Source of the DNA: JAGXRK01 sp963714415
GTDB taxonomy: Bacteria; Bacteroidota; Ignavibacteria; Ignavibacteriales; Ignavibacteriaceae
Reading direction: 5' to 3'
Length of the DNA stretch: 64,000 nt
Assembly: GCA_963714415.1 (NCBI GenBank)
Contig: CAVQOL010000003.1
Location: 1 to 64,000, forward strand
The position numbers and the translations under genes are program-made. The notes under the pieces were generated by a model. It was given only the letters and a program-made list of their open reading frames with translations, searched no databases and was not told the DNA's origin. Each line of letters starts with the position of its first letter. Within the stretch, counting starts at the first letter, position 1. Positions 9,344 to 18,818 of the stretch are shown here, piece after piece.

Positions 9344-10566
9344 AGAATTTATTTCCTGTCATTTTTTTAATTTTCATTTTAGCAACATTCAGCTTTGCTC
9401 AGAATGTTGCGATTAAAAGTTTGAAGACTTATACAAGCGATAACAATCTTTCATTCCCTGTTTTGACCGGCAGTTCTAAACTAATTATTGAATTTGATGT
9501 GGATGCCGATTATCCTCCAAATCTGAATGTCGTATTTAAATTTTGTGATAAAGACTGGAACCCAACCGATAATATTTTTCTACTTAACAAGGGACAGGAT
9601 GTTGCTTACTTATTAGATTTTAAAAATCTTCCCAATACAGTTGAAGGTGCCGCATATCATTTCAGTAATGCTTTCCCGGACAGAGATGGATATGTAAGTT
9701 TTCCGTTTTCCGGAAAGTGGAGATACTATATTACCGATTCTCAAGATCACTCAATTATTTATGCGGAAGGAAAATTTATTACTGTTTCAGATGATGAAGT
9801 TGAACTAGCCACTCAAATTCAGAATAAAGAAATGGATGATAAAAATTATTTTCCCATTGATTTCGGAAATGTATTCTGGATAACTACTTCATTTGTTCTG
9901 CCGGATGGATATTTCCCAAATTTTGTTGATCATGTTGAAATTATACAAAACCATAAAATTGATTATCCTTACATAATTGATCGATCTTATGTAAACAATA
10001 TGAGAATTTATAACTGGGATGCGAATAAAAAATTTTCATTTACTGCCCGCGATGTTTTCCCCGGAAATGAATACCGTCAGGTTGATCTCCGTGATATCAA
10101 CAAATTCACAACAAAAGATGTTCAGGCACAATTCGAAGGTTTTGAAACAACAAGATATTTCAAATCAGGTTATAGAGATTTAAATGGCGGATTTAGTCTT
10201 ACAGATTTTAAAGATCCTTTCGCAACTTATATGAATGTAAAGTTTTCAATCAAACCTGCATCAACACCAAGCGGAGATGTTTATCTTGTTGGTGCTTTCA
10301 ATAATTGGATTGTATCTTCTGAATATAAAATGAGCGAATCATCCGGTCTTTACAGCATTACAATTCCTTTAAAGCGCGGCATTTATGACTATCAATATGT
10401 TGCTGCCTCTGAATCAAACGGAAAAATATTTAATATAGATTGGCTTCAGCTTGAAGGAAATAATTGGGGTACGTCAAATGAGTTTACAGTTTTGCTGTAC
10501 TATAAAGATACGAACTTCGGCGGATACGACAGAATAATTGGTTATAAAAGATTTTCAAATAGATAA
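9340..10566 (+). CDS. T9SS Plug-like protein (DUF5103 family)
   Basis: 408 residues with a signal peptide (cleavage near SFAQN). The N-terminal region YPPNLNVVFKFCDKDWNPTDNIFLL and later RDVFPGNEYRQVDLRDINKFTTKDVQ are typical of the DUF5103 family, whose structurally characterised member is the Plug that closes the SprA translocon of the type IX secretion system at its periplasmic face. The C-terminal 100 residues (about 305-405) look like an E-set/carbohydrate-binding fold (GDVYLVGAFNNW). The start is TTG, overlapping the stop of the upstream small gene. The presence of several T9SS-sorted proteins in this window fits the assignment. Confidence 0.82.
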   Translation: MKNLFPVIFLIFILATFSFAQNVAIKSLKTYTSDNNLSFPVLTGSSKLIIEFDVDADYPPNLNVVFKFCDKDWNPTDNIFLLNKGQDVAYLLDFKNLPNTVEGAAYHFSNAFPDRDGYVSFPFSGKWRYYITDSQDHSIIYAEGKFITVSDDEVELATQIQNKEMDDKNYFPIDFGNVFWITTSFVLPDGYFPNFVDHVEIIQNHKIDYPYIIDRSYVNNMRIYNWDANKKFSFTARDVFPGNEYRQVDLRDINKFTTKDVQAQFEGFETTRYFKSGYRDLNGGFSLTDFKDPFATYMNVKFSIKPASTPSGDVYLVGAFNNWIVSSEYKMSESSGLYSITIPLKRGIYDYQYVAASESNGKIFNIDWLQLEGNNWGTSNEFTVLLYYKDTNFGGYDRIIGYKRFSNR

Positions 10567-10584
10567 ATAAAGGAACATACTTAG

Positions 10585-11577
10585 ATGAGTAAAATAAAAG
10601 TTGGTGTAATTGGAACAGGGCATCTTGGCAAACTTCACACAAAAATGTTCAAGCAAATAAGTAATTGTGAATTAGTTGGAATCTATGATTCAAATCCTGA
10701 TCAGGCAAAAGTTGTATCTGATGAATTAGAAGTAAAAGCATTTTCATCATTGGATTTTCTGCTCTCGCAAGTTGAAGCTGTTTCAATTGCAGCTACAACA
10801 AGTGCACACTACGAATTGGCTAAGAAATGTTTTGAAGCAAATGTTCACGTGTTCATTGAAAAACCAATAACTGCCACAATTGAAGAAGGTGAAGAGCTGG
10901 TAAAAATCTCAAATGAAAAAAAACTTAATCTTCAAGTCGGACATATTGAAAGATTTAATCCCGGACTTGTTTCACTTGAAAATTATATTGATAATCCAAA
11001 ATTTATTCAGTCGGACAGATTAGCTCAGTTTAATCCGCGAGGAACTGACGTTGCTGTTGTTCTTGATCTGATGATCCACGATATAGATATAATTTTAAGT
11101 TTAATTAAAAGCGATGTTAAACAGATAGATGCAAGCGGCGTAGCCGTGGTTTCAAATCATATTGATATTGCAAATGCAAGAATTATGTTTGAAAACGGTG
11201 CGGTTGCAAATGTTACAGCAAGCAGAATATCACAGAAGAAAATGCGAAAGATGAGAATGTTCCAGAAAGACACTTACATTGCATTGGATTTTGTAACCGG
11301 TGTTTCTGAAATATATCGTCTAATTTCGCTGGATGAAGAAACTTCAGCAAATTCAATCTCCTTTGGTGAAATAGGAGTTGGAGAAAAAAAGAAAAAATTA
11401 GTTTATGAACAACCCGAGCATAAAGAATTAAATGCTTTGGAATATGAATTGGAACTTTTTGTAAATTCAGTTTCAGAAAAGAAAAGACCTGTAGTTTCAG
11501 GTGAAGATGGTCTTAAAGCACTAAAAGTTGCACAAATAATCATCCAAAAAATAGAAGAATCTAAGGTGAGTTTATGA
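10585..11577 (+). CDS. Gfo/Idh/MocA family oxidoreductase
   Basis: 330 residues. An N-terminal Rossmann fold with GVIGTGHLGKLHTKMF (about 6-21) and the family signature EKPITATIEEGEEL (about 92-105), followed by the beta-sheet substrate domain with VGHIERFNPG and a conserved HDIDI (about 165-169). Such enzymes use NAD(P) to oxidise or reduce sugars and related compounds; the substrate cannot be told. In Bacteroidota, homologues sit near lipid A/LPS genes, and here lptD follows three genes later, which is suggestive only. An AAAGGA ribosome binding site precedes the ATG; the 3' end overlaps the next gene by four bases (ATGA). Confidence 0.85.
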   Translation: MSKIKVGVIGTGHLGKLHTKMFKQISNCELVGIYDSNPDQAKVVSDELEVKAFSSLDFLLSQVEAVSIAATTSAHYELAKKCFEANVHVFIEKPITATIEEGEELVKISNEKKLNLQVGHIERFNPGLVSLENYIDNPKFIQSDRLAQFNPRGTDVAVVLDLMIHDIDIILSLIKSDVKQIDASGVAVVSNHIDIANARIMFENGAVANVTASRISQKKMRKMRMFQKDTYIALDFVTGVSEIYRLISLDEETSANSISFGEIGVGEKKKKLVYEQPEHKELNALEYELELFVNSVSEKKRPVVSGEDGLKALKVAQIIIQKIEESKVSL

Positions 11578-12185
11578 AAAAGCAAATTTTAATATCGTTG
11601 TTGGCTGTTGTTTCTTTAATTGCAATACAATGCAGTGTTTATCAAACTATTGTTAATCTATCAAGATTACAATTTAAACTTGATGCAGTTGACGGATTTA
11701 CTGTTATGAATATTCCAATATCAAATAAAACATCTCTAAGTGATTTCAGTGCACTGGATATTTTAAAAATAACTACATCTATTGCTGATGGAAAATTTCC
11801 TGTTTCTTTTGTGCTTAACGTTGATGCGAAAAATCCTAATGACGGAACCGGCGGTTACCAAAGTACAGATGCTACTTTGAAAGATCTTGCCTGGACACTT
11901 GAACTTGATGGTAAAAAAACAATTTCAGGGCGACTTAACAATCCCATTACTGTTCCGGGCACGGGAGAAATAACTGTAATACCACTTAGAATGGAAATTG
12001 ACTTGAAAGAATTTTTTGCAGAAAAAGGTTATGAATCTCTTATAAATCTTGCTTTAAGTTTAGGCGGTGTTCAAGGCACTTCATCTAAAATAGCTTTATA
12101 TGCAAGGCCAACAGTCAGTACGGTACTTGGTGATATTGCATATCCCAGTGAACTGAAGATTGTTGATACTCAATTTACCAATTAA
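11574..12185 (+). CDS. LEA14-like lipoprotein
   Basis: 203 residues beginning with a lipoprotein signal peptide; lipobox LIAIQC places the acylated cysteine at position 20. The mature part resembles LEA type 2 (water stress/hypersensitive response) beta-sandwich proteins: a domain centred on VSFVLNVDAKNPND, then LEQ-like pattern LAWTLELDGKKTISGRLNNPITVPGTGEITVIPLRMEIDL. In bacteria these proteins are periplasmic or outer-membrane lipoproteins of poorly known role. It overlaps the upstream oxidoreductase by ATGA, indicating translational coupling. Confidence 0.7.
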   Translation: MKKQILISLLAVVSLIAIQCSVYQTIVNLSRLQFKLDAVDGFTVMNIPISNKTSLSDFSALDILKITTSIADGKFPVSFVLNVDAKNPNDGTGGYQSTDATLKDLAWTLELDGKKTISGRLNNPITVPGTGEITVIPLRMEIDLKEFFAEKGYESLINLALSLGGVQGTSSKIALYARPTVSTVLGDIAYPSELKIVDTQFTN

Positions 12186-12202
12186 AATTATTCGGATTTT
12201 AT

Positions 12203-13165
12203 ATGGCTAAACAAATTAAAGCCGCTATTGGTGTTGACTTAGGCGGAACAAATATTAAAATAGGTATAGTTTCGTCGAACGGAAAAATTCTGAAAAAGAT
12301 TTCTGTTAAAACAGAAGCACACCAAGGTCATGAAAAAGTTATAGAAAATATAAAATCCGGAATTAAAGACATACTTAAAAACAACAAACAAAAAATTAAA
12401 GGAATTGGAATCGGCTGTCCCGGAGTTATAAATGTTAAAAAGGGAACTGTTGAAAATCCCCCCAATATTCCCGGCTGGAAAAAAGTAAAACTTGGTTCTA
12501 TCATCAAGAAAGAATTTAAGATTGATGTAAACGTTGAAAATGATGCTAATGCAGCAGCAATTGGTGAAATGATTTTCGGTGCTGGGAAAAAATATTCTTC
12601 TTTTATTATGGTTACACTTGGCACTGGTGTCGGCGGCGGAATTGTGTTCAACAGGAAAATATTCAGGGGTGAATTTGGAGCTGCAGGAGAAATCGGACAC
12701 ATTTCAATAGATGGCAACGGTCCTAAATGTAACTGCGGTTCTTACGGATGTATTGAAACTTATATTGGTAATCAGTATCTAAAAAATCGTGTAAGAATTG
12801 AGTTGGCATATCAACCGGATTCTAAAATATGGGAATTGATTGATAATGATCTTGTTAATGTATCTCCAAGAATAATTCAAAATGCTGCGGAGCAAGGTGA
12901 TAAGTATGCGAAATCCATAATTTATAATATGGGTGTCCAACTCGGAACGGCATTTGCATCATTAAGTAATGTTTTGGATATCAGTACTTTTATTATTGGC
13001 GGTGGAGTTGCGGGATTCGGTAAACCATTATTTGAAACGATCTGTAAAACAGCAACAGCCAGAGTTTTAACTCCGTTAAGACCAAGAGTAAAAGTTATTC
13101 CGGCTATACTTAAGAATGACGCTGGTATTAAAGGTGCATCAGCATTGGTTTTTTATAATATGTAA
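12203..13165 (+). CDS. ROK family sugar kinase (probable glucokinase)
   Basis: 320 residues. The ATP-binding phosphate loop DLGGTNIKIG starts at residue 12; the ROK signature includes GEIGHISID with the zinc-ligand His near 166, and the zinc cluster CNCGSYGCIE (Cys176, 178, 183). This zinc motif is typical of glucokinases and N-acetyl-sugar kinases of the family; ENDANAAAIGE and LGTGVGGGIV are also conserved. It probably phosphorylates glucose or a related hexose in the cytoplasm. It lies 17 bases after the lipoprotein gene and 50 bases before lptD. Confidence 0.88.
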   Translation: MAKQIKAAIGVDLGGTNIKIGIVSSNGKILKKISVKTEAHQGHEKVIENIKSGIKDILKNNKQKIKGIGIGCPGVINVKKGTVENPPNIPGWKKVKLGSIIKKEFKIDVNVENDANAAAIGEMIFGAGKKYSSFIMVTLGTGVGGGIVFNRKIFRGEFGAAGEIGHISIDGNGPKCNCGSYGCIETYIGNQYLKNRVRIELAYQPDSKIWELIDNDLVNVSPRIIQNAAEQGDKYAKSIIYNMGVQLGTAFASLSNVLDISTFIIGGGVAGFGKPLFETICKTATARVLTPLRPRVKVIPAILKNDAGIKGASALVFYNM

Positions 13166-13215
13166 TTCTAATATGAGTCCACTTTAAAGGTGAGCTCTAC
13201 TTAATTCTATTATCA

Positions 13216-15759
13216 ATGAAATTAAAATTCACAATATTATTTCTTTTTCTTGTAATTCGAATTTCTGCACAGACAGTTGATACTACAATTGTTCTAACCG
13301 ATTCATTAAGTATTCTACAACCCGATACAACTTTACAAATATCATCCAAAAAATATGATGTTGATACAACAATTTTTTCCAGTGCATCCGATTCTCTTAT
13401 CTTTTTAGTAAAAGATAAAAAGATGAAGCTATATGGTGATGGTCAATTGAGTTATAAGAAAACTGAAATTAAGAGCGCAAATATTCTTATAGATTTTGAG
13501 AGAAATGAAATTGAAGCAACTGGTGTTCAGATAGATACGTTACCGGGAAAACTTGCCGGTGCTCCTGTTCTTAAAGAGGGCGCTGATATTTATGAGGGCG
13601 TAAGTATGAAGTACAACTTCAAAACCGGAAGAGGTATTATATCTGCTGCAGGTACAGAACAAGACGGTCAAAAATATACCGGCGCCAAGATAAAAAAAGT
13701 TGATCCTGAAACTTATTTCATAGAGGATGGTGTTTTTACAACCTGCGATGATGAGTGTCCGCATTTTTATTTTTATGCGAACAAGATGAAAGTTATTCAT
13801 AAAGAGCAACTTGTAGCCGAATGGATATGGCTGCATTTTGGCGGTGTTCCTTTCCCAATTCCTATACCGTTTGGGGTTTTTCCTATTGAATCCGGCAGAA
13901 GATCAGGTATAATTGCACCTGCATTCGGTCAAAGTGGTTCATACGGACCTTATTTTTCACGCTTCGGATACTTCTGGGCAATCAGTGATTATTTGGATTT
14001 GAATGTAACAGGAGATTATTACACACGTGGAAGCTGGGCTGCCGATACAAGACTTCGCTATGCAAAAAGGTATGATTTCACAGGTAATTTCCAGGGAAGA
14101 TATGAAACTCTAAAACGTGGTGAAGAAACCGATCTGGGTTACTCTGAAAATACAAGATGGAATTTAAGATGGAGCCATAATCAAAATTTTACTCCAACTA
14201 TGCGCTTTGATGCTAATCTTGAATTCGCTTCAGGAAAAAATTTGTTGAACCAGGTAGATATTAATCAAATTCTTACTAATGAAATAAATTCGAGTGCTAC
14301 ATTAAATAAAACCTGGGAAGAATCAGGAACAAGTTTAACACTTTCATACAGCAGGCGCCAGACTTTTGAAAAAAACGATATATACGAAGTATTGCCAAGC
14401 TTATCATTTTCTAAATCACAATTTTATCCGTTTAAAAGTAAGAGTGTTGGCGGTGATGAAGATTGGTATGAATTGCTGGGATTTAGTTATAATGGTCAGT
14501 TTCAGAATCAACGCAGAAAAGAAAGCGGTGATTTAAAAGTAAGAGGCGGAATTCAACATAATATTTCTGCGGGAGCTTCACCTAAAATTGGTTACTTTAG
14601 TATTTCACCCGGTATTAGTTATCAGGAAAAATGGTACAACAAGAGAGTTGAAAAATTTTCTGTTGAAAGTTCTACCGGAACTGATTCAATAATTACAAAT
14701 GATAAAAAAGAAATAAATTTCGTCAGAACATTTAATGCACGGGTTTCAGCATCAACAAAATTTTATGGAATGTTTCAACCGAATGTACTAGGTATAGCGG
14801 CAATAAGACATACTGTTAATCCATCAATTTCTTATAACTTTACACCGGATTTTTCAAAACCGTTTTGGGGCTATTACAATTCTTATACAAACCTTGCGGG
14901 CGAAGAAGTTCTTTACAGCCAATATGAAAGAGAAATTTTTGGAGGAGCTTCAAGAGGCGAACAGCAAAGCATATCTTTTTCGGTTTCTAATCTTTTTGAA
15001 ATGAAAACGGTTCTTGATCCAACAGATACAACTTCTAAAGCGGAAAAAATTCAACTGCTGAACATAAATGCCAGTACCAGCTACAATTTCGCTGCGGATA
15101 GCTTACGGCTGTCTGATCTGAATGTAAATTACAGAACGCAGATTGGCTCTTTCTTAAACTTTTCGGGTGGTACAAATTTCACTTTTTATGATGTTAGTTC
15201 TGGAGGAAGAAAAATTAATAAGTTTCTGCTTGATGAAGGCAAGGGTTTGATGAGAATGACAAACTTCAATGTTTCATTTTCTACATCAATTTCAGGTGAC
15301 CGTCTGAAAGGAAGCAGTGAAAAAACTTCTACTTCAGGATTAGCACCTGAAGATAGAGTGCTGGGCGAATCCTTCAACAATGGCTTTCAGGGAATTTATG
15401 GAAACAAAGATATAGATCCGGATTTTGAAATACCCTGGAGTTTATCTCTTAATTATAACTTTTCTGAAAACAGGAGTAATCCTGATAATATTTATAAATC
15501 ATCTAATGTAAGCGGAAGTCTGGATTTCAATCTTACACCTAGCTGGAAATTTTCTGTTGCTGCTAATTACGATTTAAGCAGAAAAGAATTCGCAGCTCCA
15601 CAAGTTAGAATTTCAAGAGATCTCCATTGCTGGATAATGAACTTTACATGGAATCCGATTGGAACAGTACGAGGTTACTATCTTGAAATAAGAGTGAAGG
15701 CGCCGCAATTGCAGGATCTTAAATTAACTAAACGCGATCAGTTTTATGAAGGAAGATAG
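13216..15759 (+). CDS. lptD: LptD-like outer-membrane LPS assembly protein
   Basis: 847 residues with an N-terminal signal peptide (cleavage near RISAQ). Residues about 60-200 form an OstA/LptA-like repeat region (MKLYGDGQLSYKKTEIKSANILIDFERNEIEATG), and the remainder has the alternating aromatic pattern of a large beta-barrel (FGGVPFPIPIPFGVFPIESGRRSGIIAPAFGQS, family-typical). In the Bacteroidota form it inserts lipopolysaccharide into the outer leaflet. The last residues are not the usual aromatic terminus. The stop is two bases from the next start. No clear ribosome binding site is visible before the ATG. Confidence 0.88.
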   Translation: MKLKFTILFLFLVIRISAQTVDTTIVLTDSLSILQPDTTLQISSKKYDVDTTIFSSASDSLIFLVKDKKMKLYGDGQLSYKKTEIKSANILIDFERNEIEATGVQIDTLPGKLAGAPVLKEGADIYEGVSMKYNFKTGRGIISAAGTEQDGQKYTGAKIKKVDPETYFIEDGVFTTCDDECPHFYFYANKMKVIHKEQLVAEWIWLHFGGVPFPIPIPFGVFPIESGRRSGIIAPAFGQSGSYGPYFSRFGYFWAISDYLDLNVTGDYYTRGSWAADTRLRYAKRYDFTGNFQGRYETLKRGEETDLGYSENTRWNLRWSHNQNFTPTMRFDANLEFASGKNLLNQVDINQILTNEINSSATLNKTWEESGTSLTLSYSRRQTFEKNDIYEVLPSLSFSKSQFYPFKSKSVGGDEDWYELLGFSYNGQFQNQRRKESGDLKVRGGIQHNISAGASPKIGYFSISPGISYQEKWYNKRVEKFSVESSTGTDSIITNDKKEINFVRTFNARVSASTKFYGMFQPNVLGIAAIRHTVNPSISYNFTPDFSKPFWGYYNSYTNLAGEEVLYSQYEREIFGGASRGEQQSISFSVSNLFEMKTVLDPTDTTSKAEKIQLLNINASTSYNFAADSLRLSDLNVNYRTQIGSFLNFSGGTNFTFYDVSSGGRKINKFLLDEGKGLMRMTNFNVSFSTSISGDRLKGSSEKTSTSGLAPEDRVLGESFNNGFQGIYGNKDIDPDFEIPWSLSLNYNFSENRSNPDNIYKSSNVSGSLDFNLTPSWKFSVAANYDLSRKEFAAPQVRISRDLHCWIMNFTWNPIGTVRGYYLEIRVKAPQLQDLKLTKRDQFYEGR

Positions 15760-15761
15760 TT

Positions 15762-16208
15762 ATGCTTCATTATATTATTGATGGAAATAACCTGATCGGT
15801 AAAATGAGTTCTGTTAAATCGAAGGATAAAAATGCTGAACGCGAAAAGCTTGCTTTCGTGCTTGAAAGATATTTTTCAAAAAAGAAGGCTAAAGTAACAC
15901 TTCATTTTGACGGACATAAAAATCTTCCTATAAAAATATCCGGGATAAAAATTGTTTATTCTGAAAATCGTACCGCTGATGAACTAGTTAAAGATGAGAT
16001 TGAAAGATCATCGAACAGAAAAAATATAACGCTTATTTCATCTGATAATAATCTAAAAGAGTTTGCGCGTGTTTGCAGTTGCGCTGTTAAAAACAGCGAA
16101 GATTTTATAAAAGATATTAATTCATCACAAAATACTGATGAAGAGAACAGCATTATTGAATCAATGAAAAATTCAGACGAGTTCAAAAAATTATTTGGAG
16201 TTAAATAA
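15762..16208 (+). CDS. NYN domain protein, YacP-like putative nuclease
   Basis: 148 residues. Starts MLHYIIDGNNLIG, with the acidic Asp7 and the DGNN motif of the NYN (PIN-like) fold; later LHFDGHKN, SENRTADELVKDEI and TLISSDNNLKEFARVCSC supply the further acidic residues expected for a metal-dependent RNase site (Asp near 74 and 100). The Bacillus relative (Rae1/YacP) cleaves mRNA in the ribosome A site; whether this protein does so is unknown. Only two bases separate it from lptD, so it is almost certainly co-transcribed. Confidence 0.8.
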   Translation: MLHYIIDGNNLIGKMSSVKSKDKNAEREKLAFVLERYFSKKKAKVTLHFDGHKNLPIKISGIKIVYSENRTADELVKDEIERSSNRKNITLISSDNNLKEFARVCSCAVKNSEDFIKDINSSQNTDEENSIIESMKNSDEFKKLFGVK

Positions 16209-16292
16209 ATATTTCAAAAAATATTTTCTTTATTTAATTCCGGAAATGATTAATTATTAGAGTTATTCATAAAACTTTTATTCGGGGATAAT

Positions 16293-18056
16293 ATGAAATC
16301 TTTCAAATTTATGTTTTCCATTCTTCTGGTATTTTATCTTTCACTTTCAGTTAAAGCTCAGCAGTTTGACCAAAAATATTTTCAGGATAATCCAGAAATT
16401 TATTTTTCATTTAATATATCCGATAAAACGGAACTAAAACATATTACAAATATTATTTCAATTGATAATGTCATCGGATTAAAAGTTTTTGCGTATGCAA
16501 CTGAAAAAGAGTTTAATGATTTTCTTTTACTTGGATATGAATTTGAAATATTAACACATCCGGGTAAAATGATTGAACCTAAAATGAGCAGCAAAATTCA
16601 ATCAATTACCGAGTGGGATGTATATCCGACTTACGATGCTTATGTAAATATGATGTATAAATTTGCTTCTGACTATCCTAATATTTGTCAGATTGTCGAA
16701 GCCGGAAATTCAGTTCTCGGTAGAAAAATTTTGTTCGCAAAAATTTCAGATAATATTGATCAAAGAGAAACTGAACCACAGTTTATGTACACTTCCACTA
16801 TACATGGAGATGAAACCACCGGTTACGTTTTAATGCTTCGCTTGATAGATTCATTGTTAACGAGTTATGGAACGGATGTAAGAATTACAAATCTTATCGA
16901 TAATATTGAGATATGGATAAATCCGCTTGCTAATCCTGACGGAACTTACCACTCAGGAGATAGTACTGTTTATGGCGCAACAAGGTATAATGACAACGGT
17001 TATGATTTAAACAGAAATTTTCCTGATCCTGTTAATGGAGTTCATCCGGAACAGCAGCAGGAAACTACTGTATTTAGAAACTTTCAGGAAGCTAATAACT
17101 TTTTATTGATAGCAAATTTTCATGGAGGAACTGAAGTAGTAAATTACCCCTGGGATACATGGTCAAATACAGGCACAGATAGTCGTATTCATCCTGATCA
17201 GACCTGGTATCAGTTTATTTCACAGCTTTACGCTGATACATGCCAACTTTTCAGCCCACCAAATTATATGAACTTATATGATGATGGAATTACAAACGGT
17301 GGAGATTGGTATGTAATTCACGGTGGAAGACAGGACTATACCAATTATTACAACTGGGGCAGGGAAGTAACAATAGAAATTTCTGATGTACATCTTATTC
17401 CTGCTAATGAACTTCCTGCTCATTGGGAATATAATAAACGCTCTCTTCTGAATTATATGGAATCAGTTCTTTACGGCGTTAAAGGAATTGTGACAAATAA
17501 TTTTGATAATCCGGTTAAAGCAAAAATTACAGTTGAAGAACATGATATTGATAATTCAGAAGTGTGGACTGATTCAGTTACAGGATTCTATTTAAGAATG
17601 TTAGAGCCGGGTAATTATTCGTTCAAATTTCAATCAACCGGATATAATGATACCACCATAAACAATATTGTTTTAGATTCATACTTTTCAGTAACGGAAT
17701 TGAATGTTCAAATGACACCGACTGATCCGGTTTCAGTTGAAACAAATGATACAGAAACACCTTACGAATTTGAACTTGCTCAAAACTATCCAAATCCGTT
17801 TAACCCGACCACGGTGATTGGTTATCAGTTACCGGTTAATGGTCAGGTGACATTAAAGGTGTATGATATTCTTGGCAGGGAGGTTGCCACACTTGTCAAT
17901 GAGTATAAACCTGCAGGAATATATGAAGTTGAGTTTTCCGCCAAAGCCGGATCCACCTCCGGTGGAAATGCTTCTTCTCTCACAAGTGGGATCTATTTTT
18001 ATCAACTAAGAGTAGGCAACTATACTGATACCAAGACAATGGTTTTACTTAGATAA
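16293..18056 (+). CDS. Secreted M14 zinc carboxypeptidase with T9SS sorting domain
   Basis: 587 residues: signal peptide (cleavage near VKAQQ), a short propeptide-like region, an M14 peptidase domain (about 105-395), a carboxypeptidase-regulatory-like beta domain (about 395-475; GIVTNNFDNPVKAKITVEEHDI) and a T9SS C-terminal domain (YPNPFNPTTVIGYQLP to MVLLR). Zinc ligands are HGDE (His171, Glu174) and His277 in NFHGG; NPDG and NRNFPDP bind substrate and the catalytic Glu is Glu362 in EVTIEISD. It should cleave C-terminal residues from peptides outside the cell. Within the sorting domain it has about nine extra residues (KAGSTSGGNASSL) encoded by a short palindrome (17952-17966). A GGGGAT ribosome binding site precedes the ATG. 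Confidence 0.92.
   Translation: MKSFKFMFSILLVFYLSLSVKAQQFDQKYFQDNPEIYFSFNISDKTELKHITNIISIDNVIGLKVFAYATEKEFNDFLLLGYEFEILTHPGKMIEPKMSSKIQSITEWDVYPTYDAYVNMMYKFASDYPNICQIVEAGNSVLGRKILFAKISDNIDQRETEPQFMYTSTIHGDETTGYVLMLRLIDSLLTSYGTDVRITNLIDNIEIWINPLANPDGTYHSGDSTVYGATRYNDNGYDLNRNFPDPVNGVHPEQQQETTVFRNFQEANNFLLIANFHGGTEVVNYPWDTWSNTGTDSRIHPDQTWYQFISQLYADTCQLFSPPNYMNLYDDGITNGGDWYVIHGGRQDYTNYYNWGREVTIEISDVHLIPANELPAHWEYNKRSLLNYMESVLYGVKGIVTNNFDNPVKAKITVEEHDIDNSEVWTDSVTGFYLRMLEPGNYSFKFQSTGYNDTTINNIVLDSYFSVTELNVQMTPTDPVSVETNDTETPYEFELAQNYPNPFNPTTVIGYQLPVNGQVTLKVYDILGREVATLVNEYKPAGIYEVEFSAKAGSTSGGNASSLTSGIYFYQLRVGNYTDTKTMVLLR
17952..17966. repeat. Short palindrome translated within a sorting domain
   Basis: TCCACC-TCC-GGTGGA, flanked by GGA and AAT, lies in frame in the sorting domain of the M14 peptidase and accounts for most of an extra nine-residue stretch (GSTSGGNAS) between EVEFSA and SGIYFYQL. 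Other sorting domains in the window have only NGSKYASG here. Confidence 0.5.
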
Positions 18057-18058
18057 TT

Positions 18059-18799
18059 TTAAAAAGCGGTATAAAAATTTAAACTTAACGAGGTCGGAAG
18101 GTTGGGATGATTAATTGTCCCAACAGAAACATTCCAGCTTTGTTCTTCAAGACTGTTGTTATATCTGGCGACTAATCTAACGGCATTAATCGCACTTGCT
18201 AATCTGTTAACTATCATAGCACCGACAATAAATCTTATATTGTTAAAACTTTGTTCACTTGAAGTCCACATATCACGGTAGGCGCGTCTATCCTCTGTAG
18301 TATCCCATTTCCAGTAATACAAATTCGGATCGTACATCTCATCAAAATTTCTTTCCAATGCTTTCTGATCGTTATATTGTTCGACACTTGAATAGATGCC
18401 TAAACGAGAATAGTAATCTTCATCCTTTCCCTCCGGATTAATTCCCGCTTTAGTAATAGCGTAACTTTCATATCTGTCTTTTTGCCAGTTGCCATAAGTA
18501 TTCATTCCTATATAAGTACCCCAAAGAACACCTTCAGCTATAGTAAAGTACATTCCGCTGCTGTAAGATTCAGCATAAAGTTCTCCCATTCCCGGAAGTA
18601 ATAAGGAATAAATAATTGCTAGTCCGGTTTTTTTCCTGCCAGATTTTACGTCAGCATTAAAACTAAATGACGATTCTATTTCGTCGTTATTAATTTCTGT
18701 CTTAATACTTTGTTTGAGTTCGTAAAAAGATTGATAAGAATCTGTTTGAGAATAAAGTGCAGTCGAAAATATGAATAAGGCAAGAATAATATTTTTCAT
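18059..18799 (-). CDS. DUF5683-like envelope protein
   Basis: About 246 residues from the methionine of MKNIILALFIFSTALYSQ, a typical signal peptide; an in-frame ATG 15 codons upstream overlaps mtaB and would bury the signal peptide, so it is not chosen. The segment about 60-100 (GLAIIYSLLLPGMGELYAESYSSGMYFTIAEGVLWGTYIG) resembles the DUF5683 family common in Bacteroidota, with two hydrophobic segments, and a third near the C-terminus (IRFIVGAMIVNRLASAINAVRLV). Function unknown. It is 19 bases downstream of mtaB on the same strand. Confidence 0.7.
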   Translation of the reverse strand: MKNIILALFIFSTALYSQTDSYQSFYELKQSIKTEINNDEIESSFSFNADVKSGRKKTGLAIIYSLLLPGMGELYAESYSSGMYFTIAEGVLWGTYIGMNTYGNWQKDRYESYAITKAGINPEGKDEDYYSRLGIYSSVEQYNDQKALERNFDEMYDPNLYYWKWDTTEDRRAYRDMWTSSEQSFNNIRFIVGAMIVNRLASAINAVRLVARYNNSLEEQSWNVSVGTINHPNLPTSLSLNFYTAF

Positions 18800-18818
18800 A
18801 AAGATTTTTATTTCAATT

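Noticed and set aside
12239..12717. Two overlapping minus-strand frames of 153 and 129 codons
   Set aside because: Both lie opposite the well-supported ROK kinase gene and show only shadow-type low-complexity composition.
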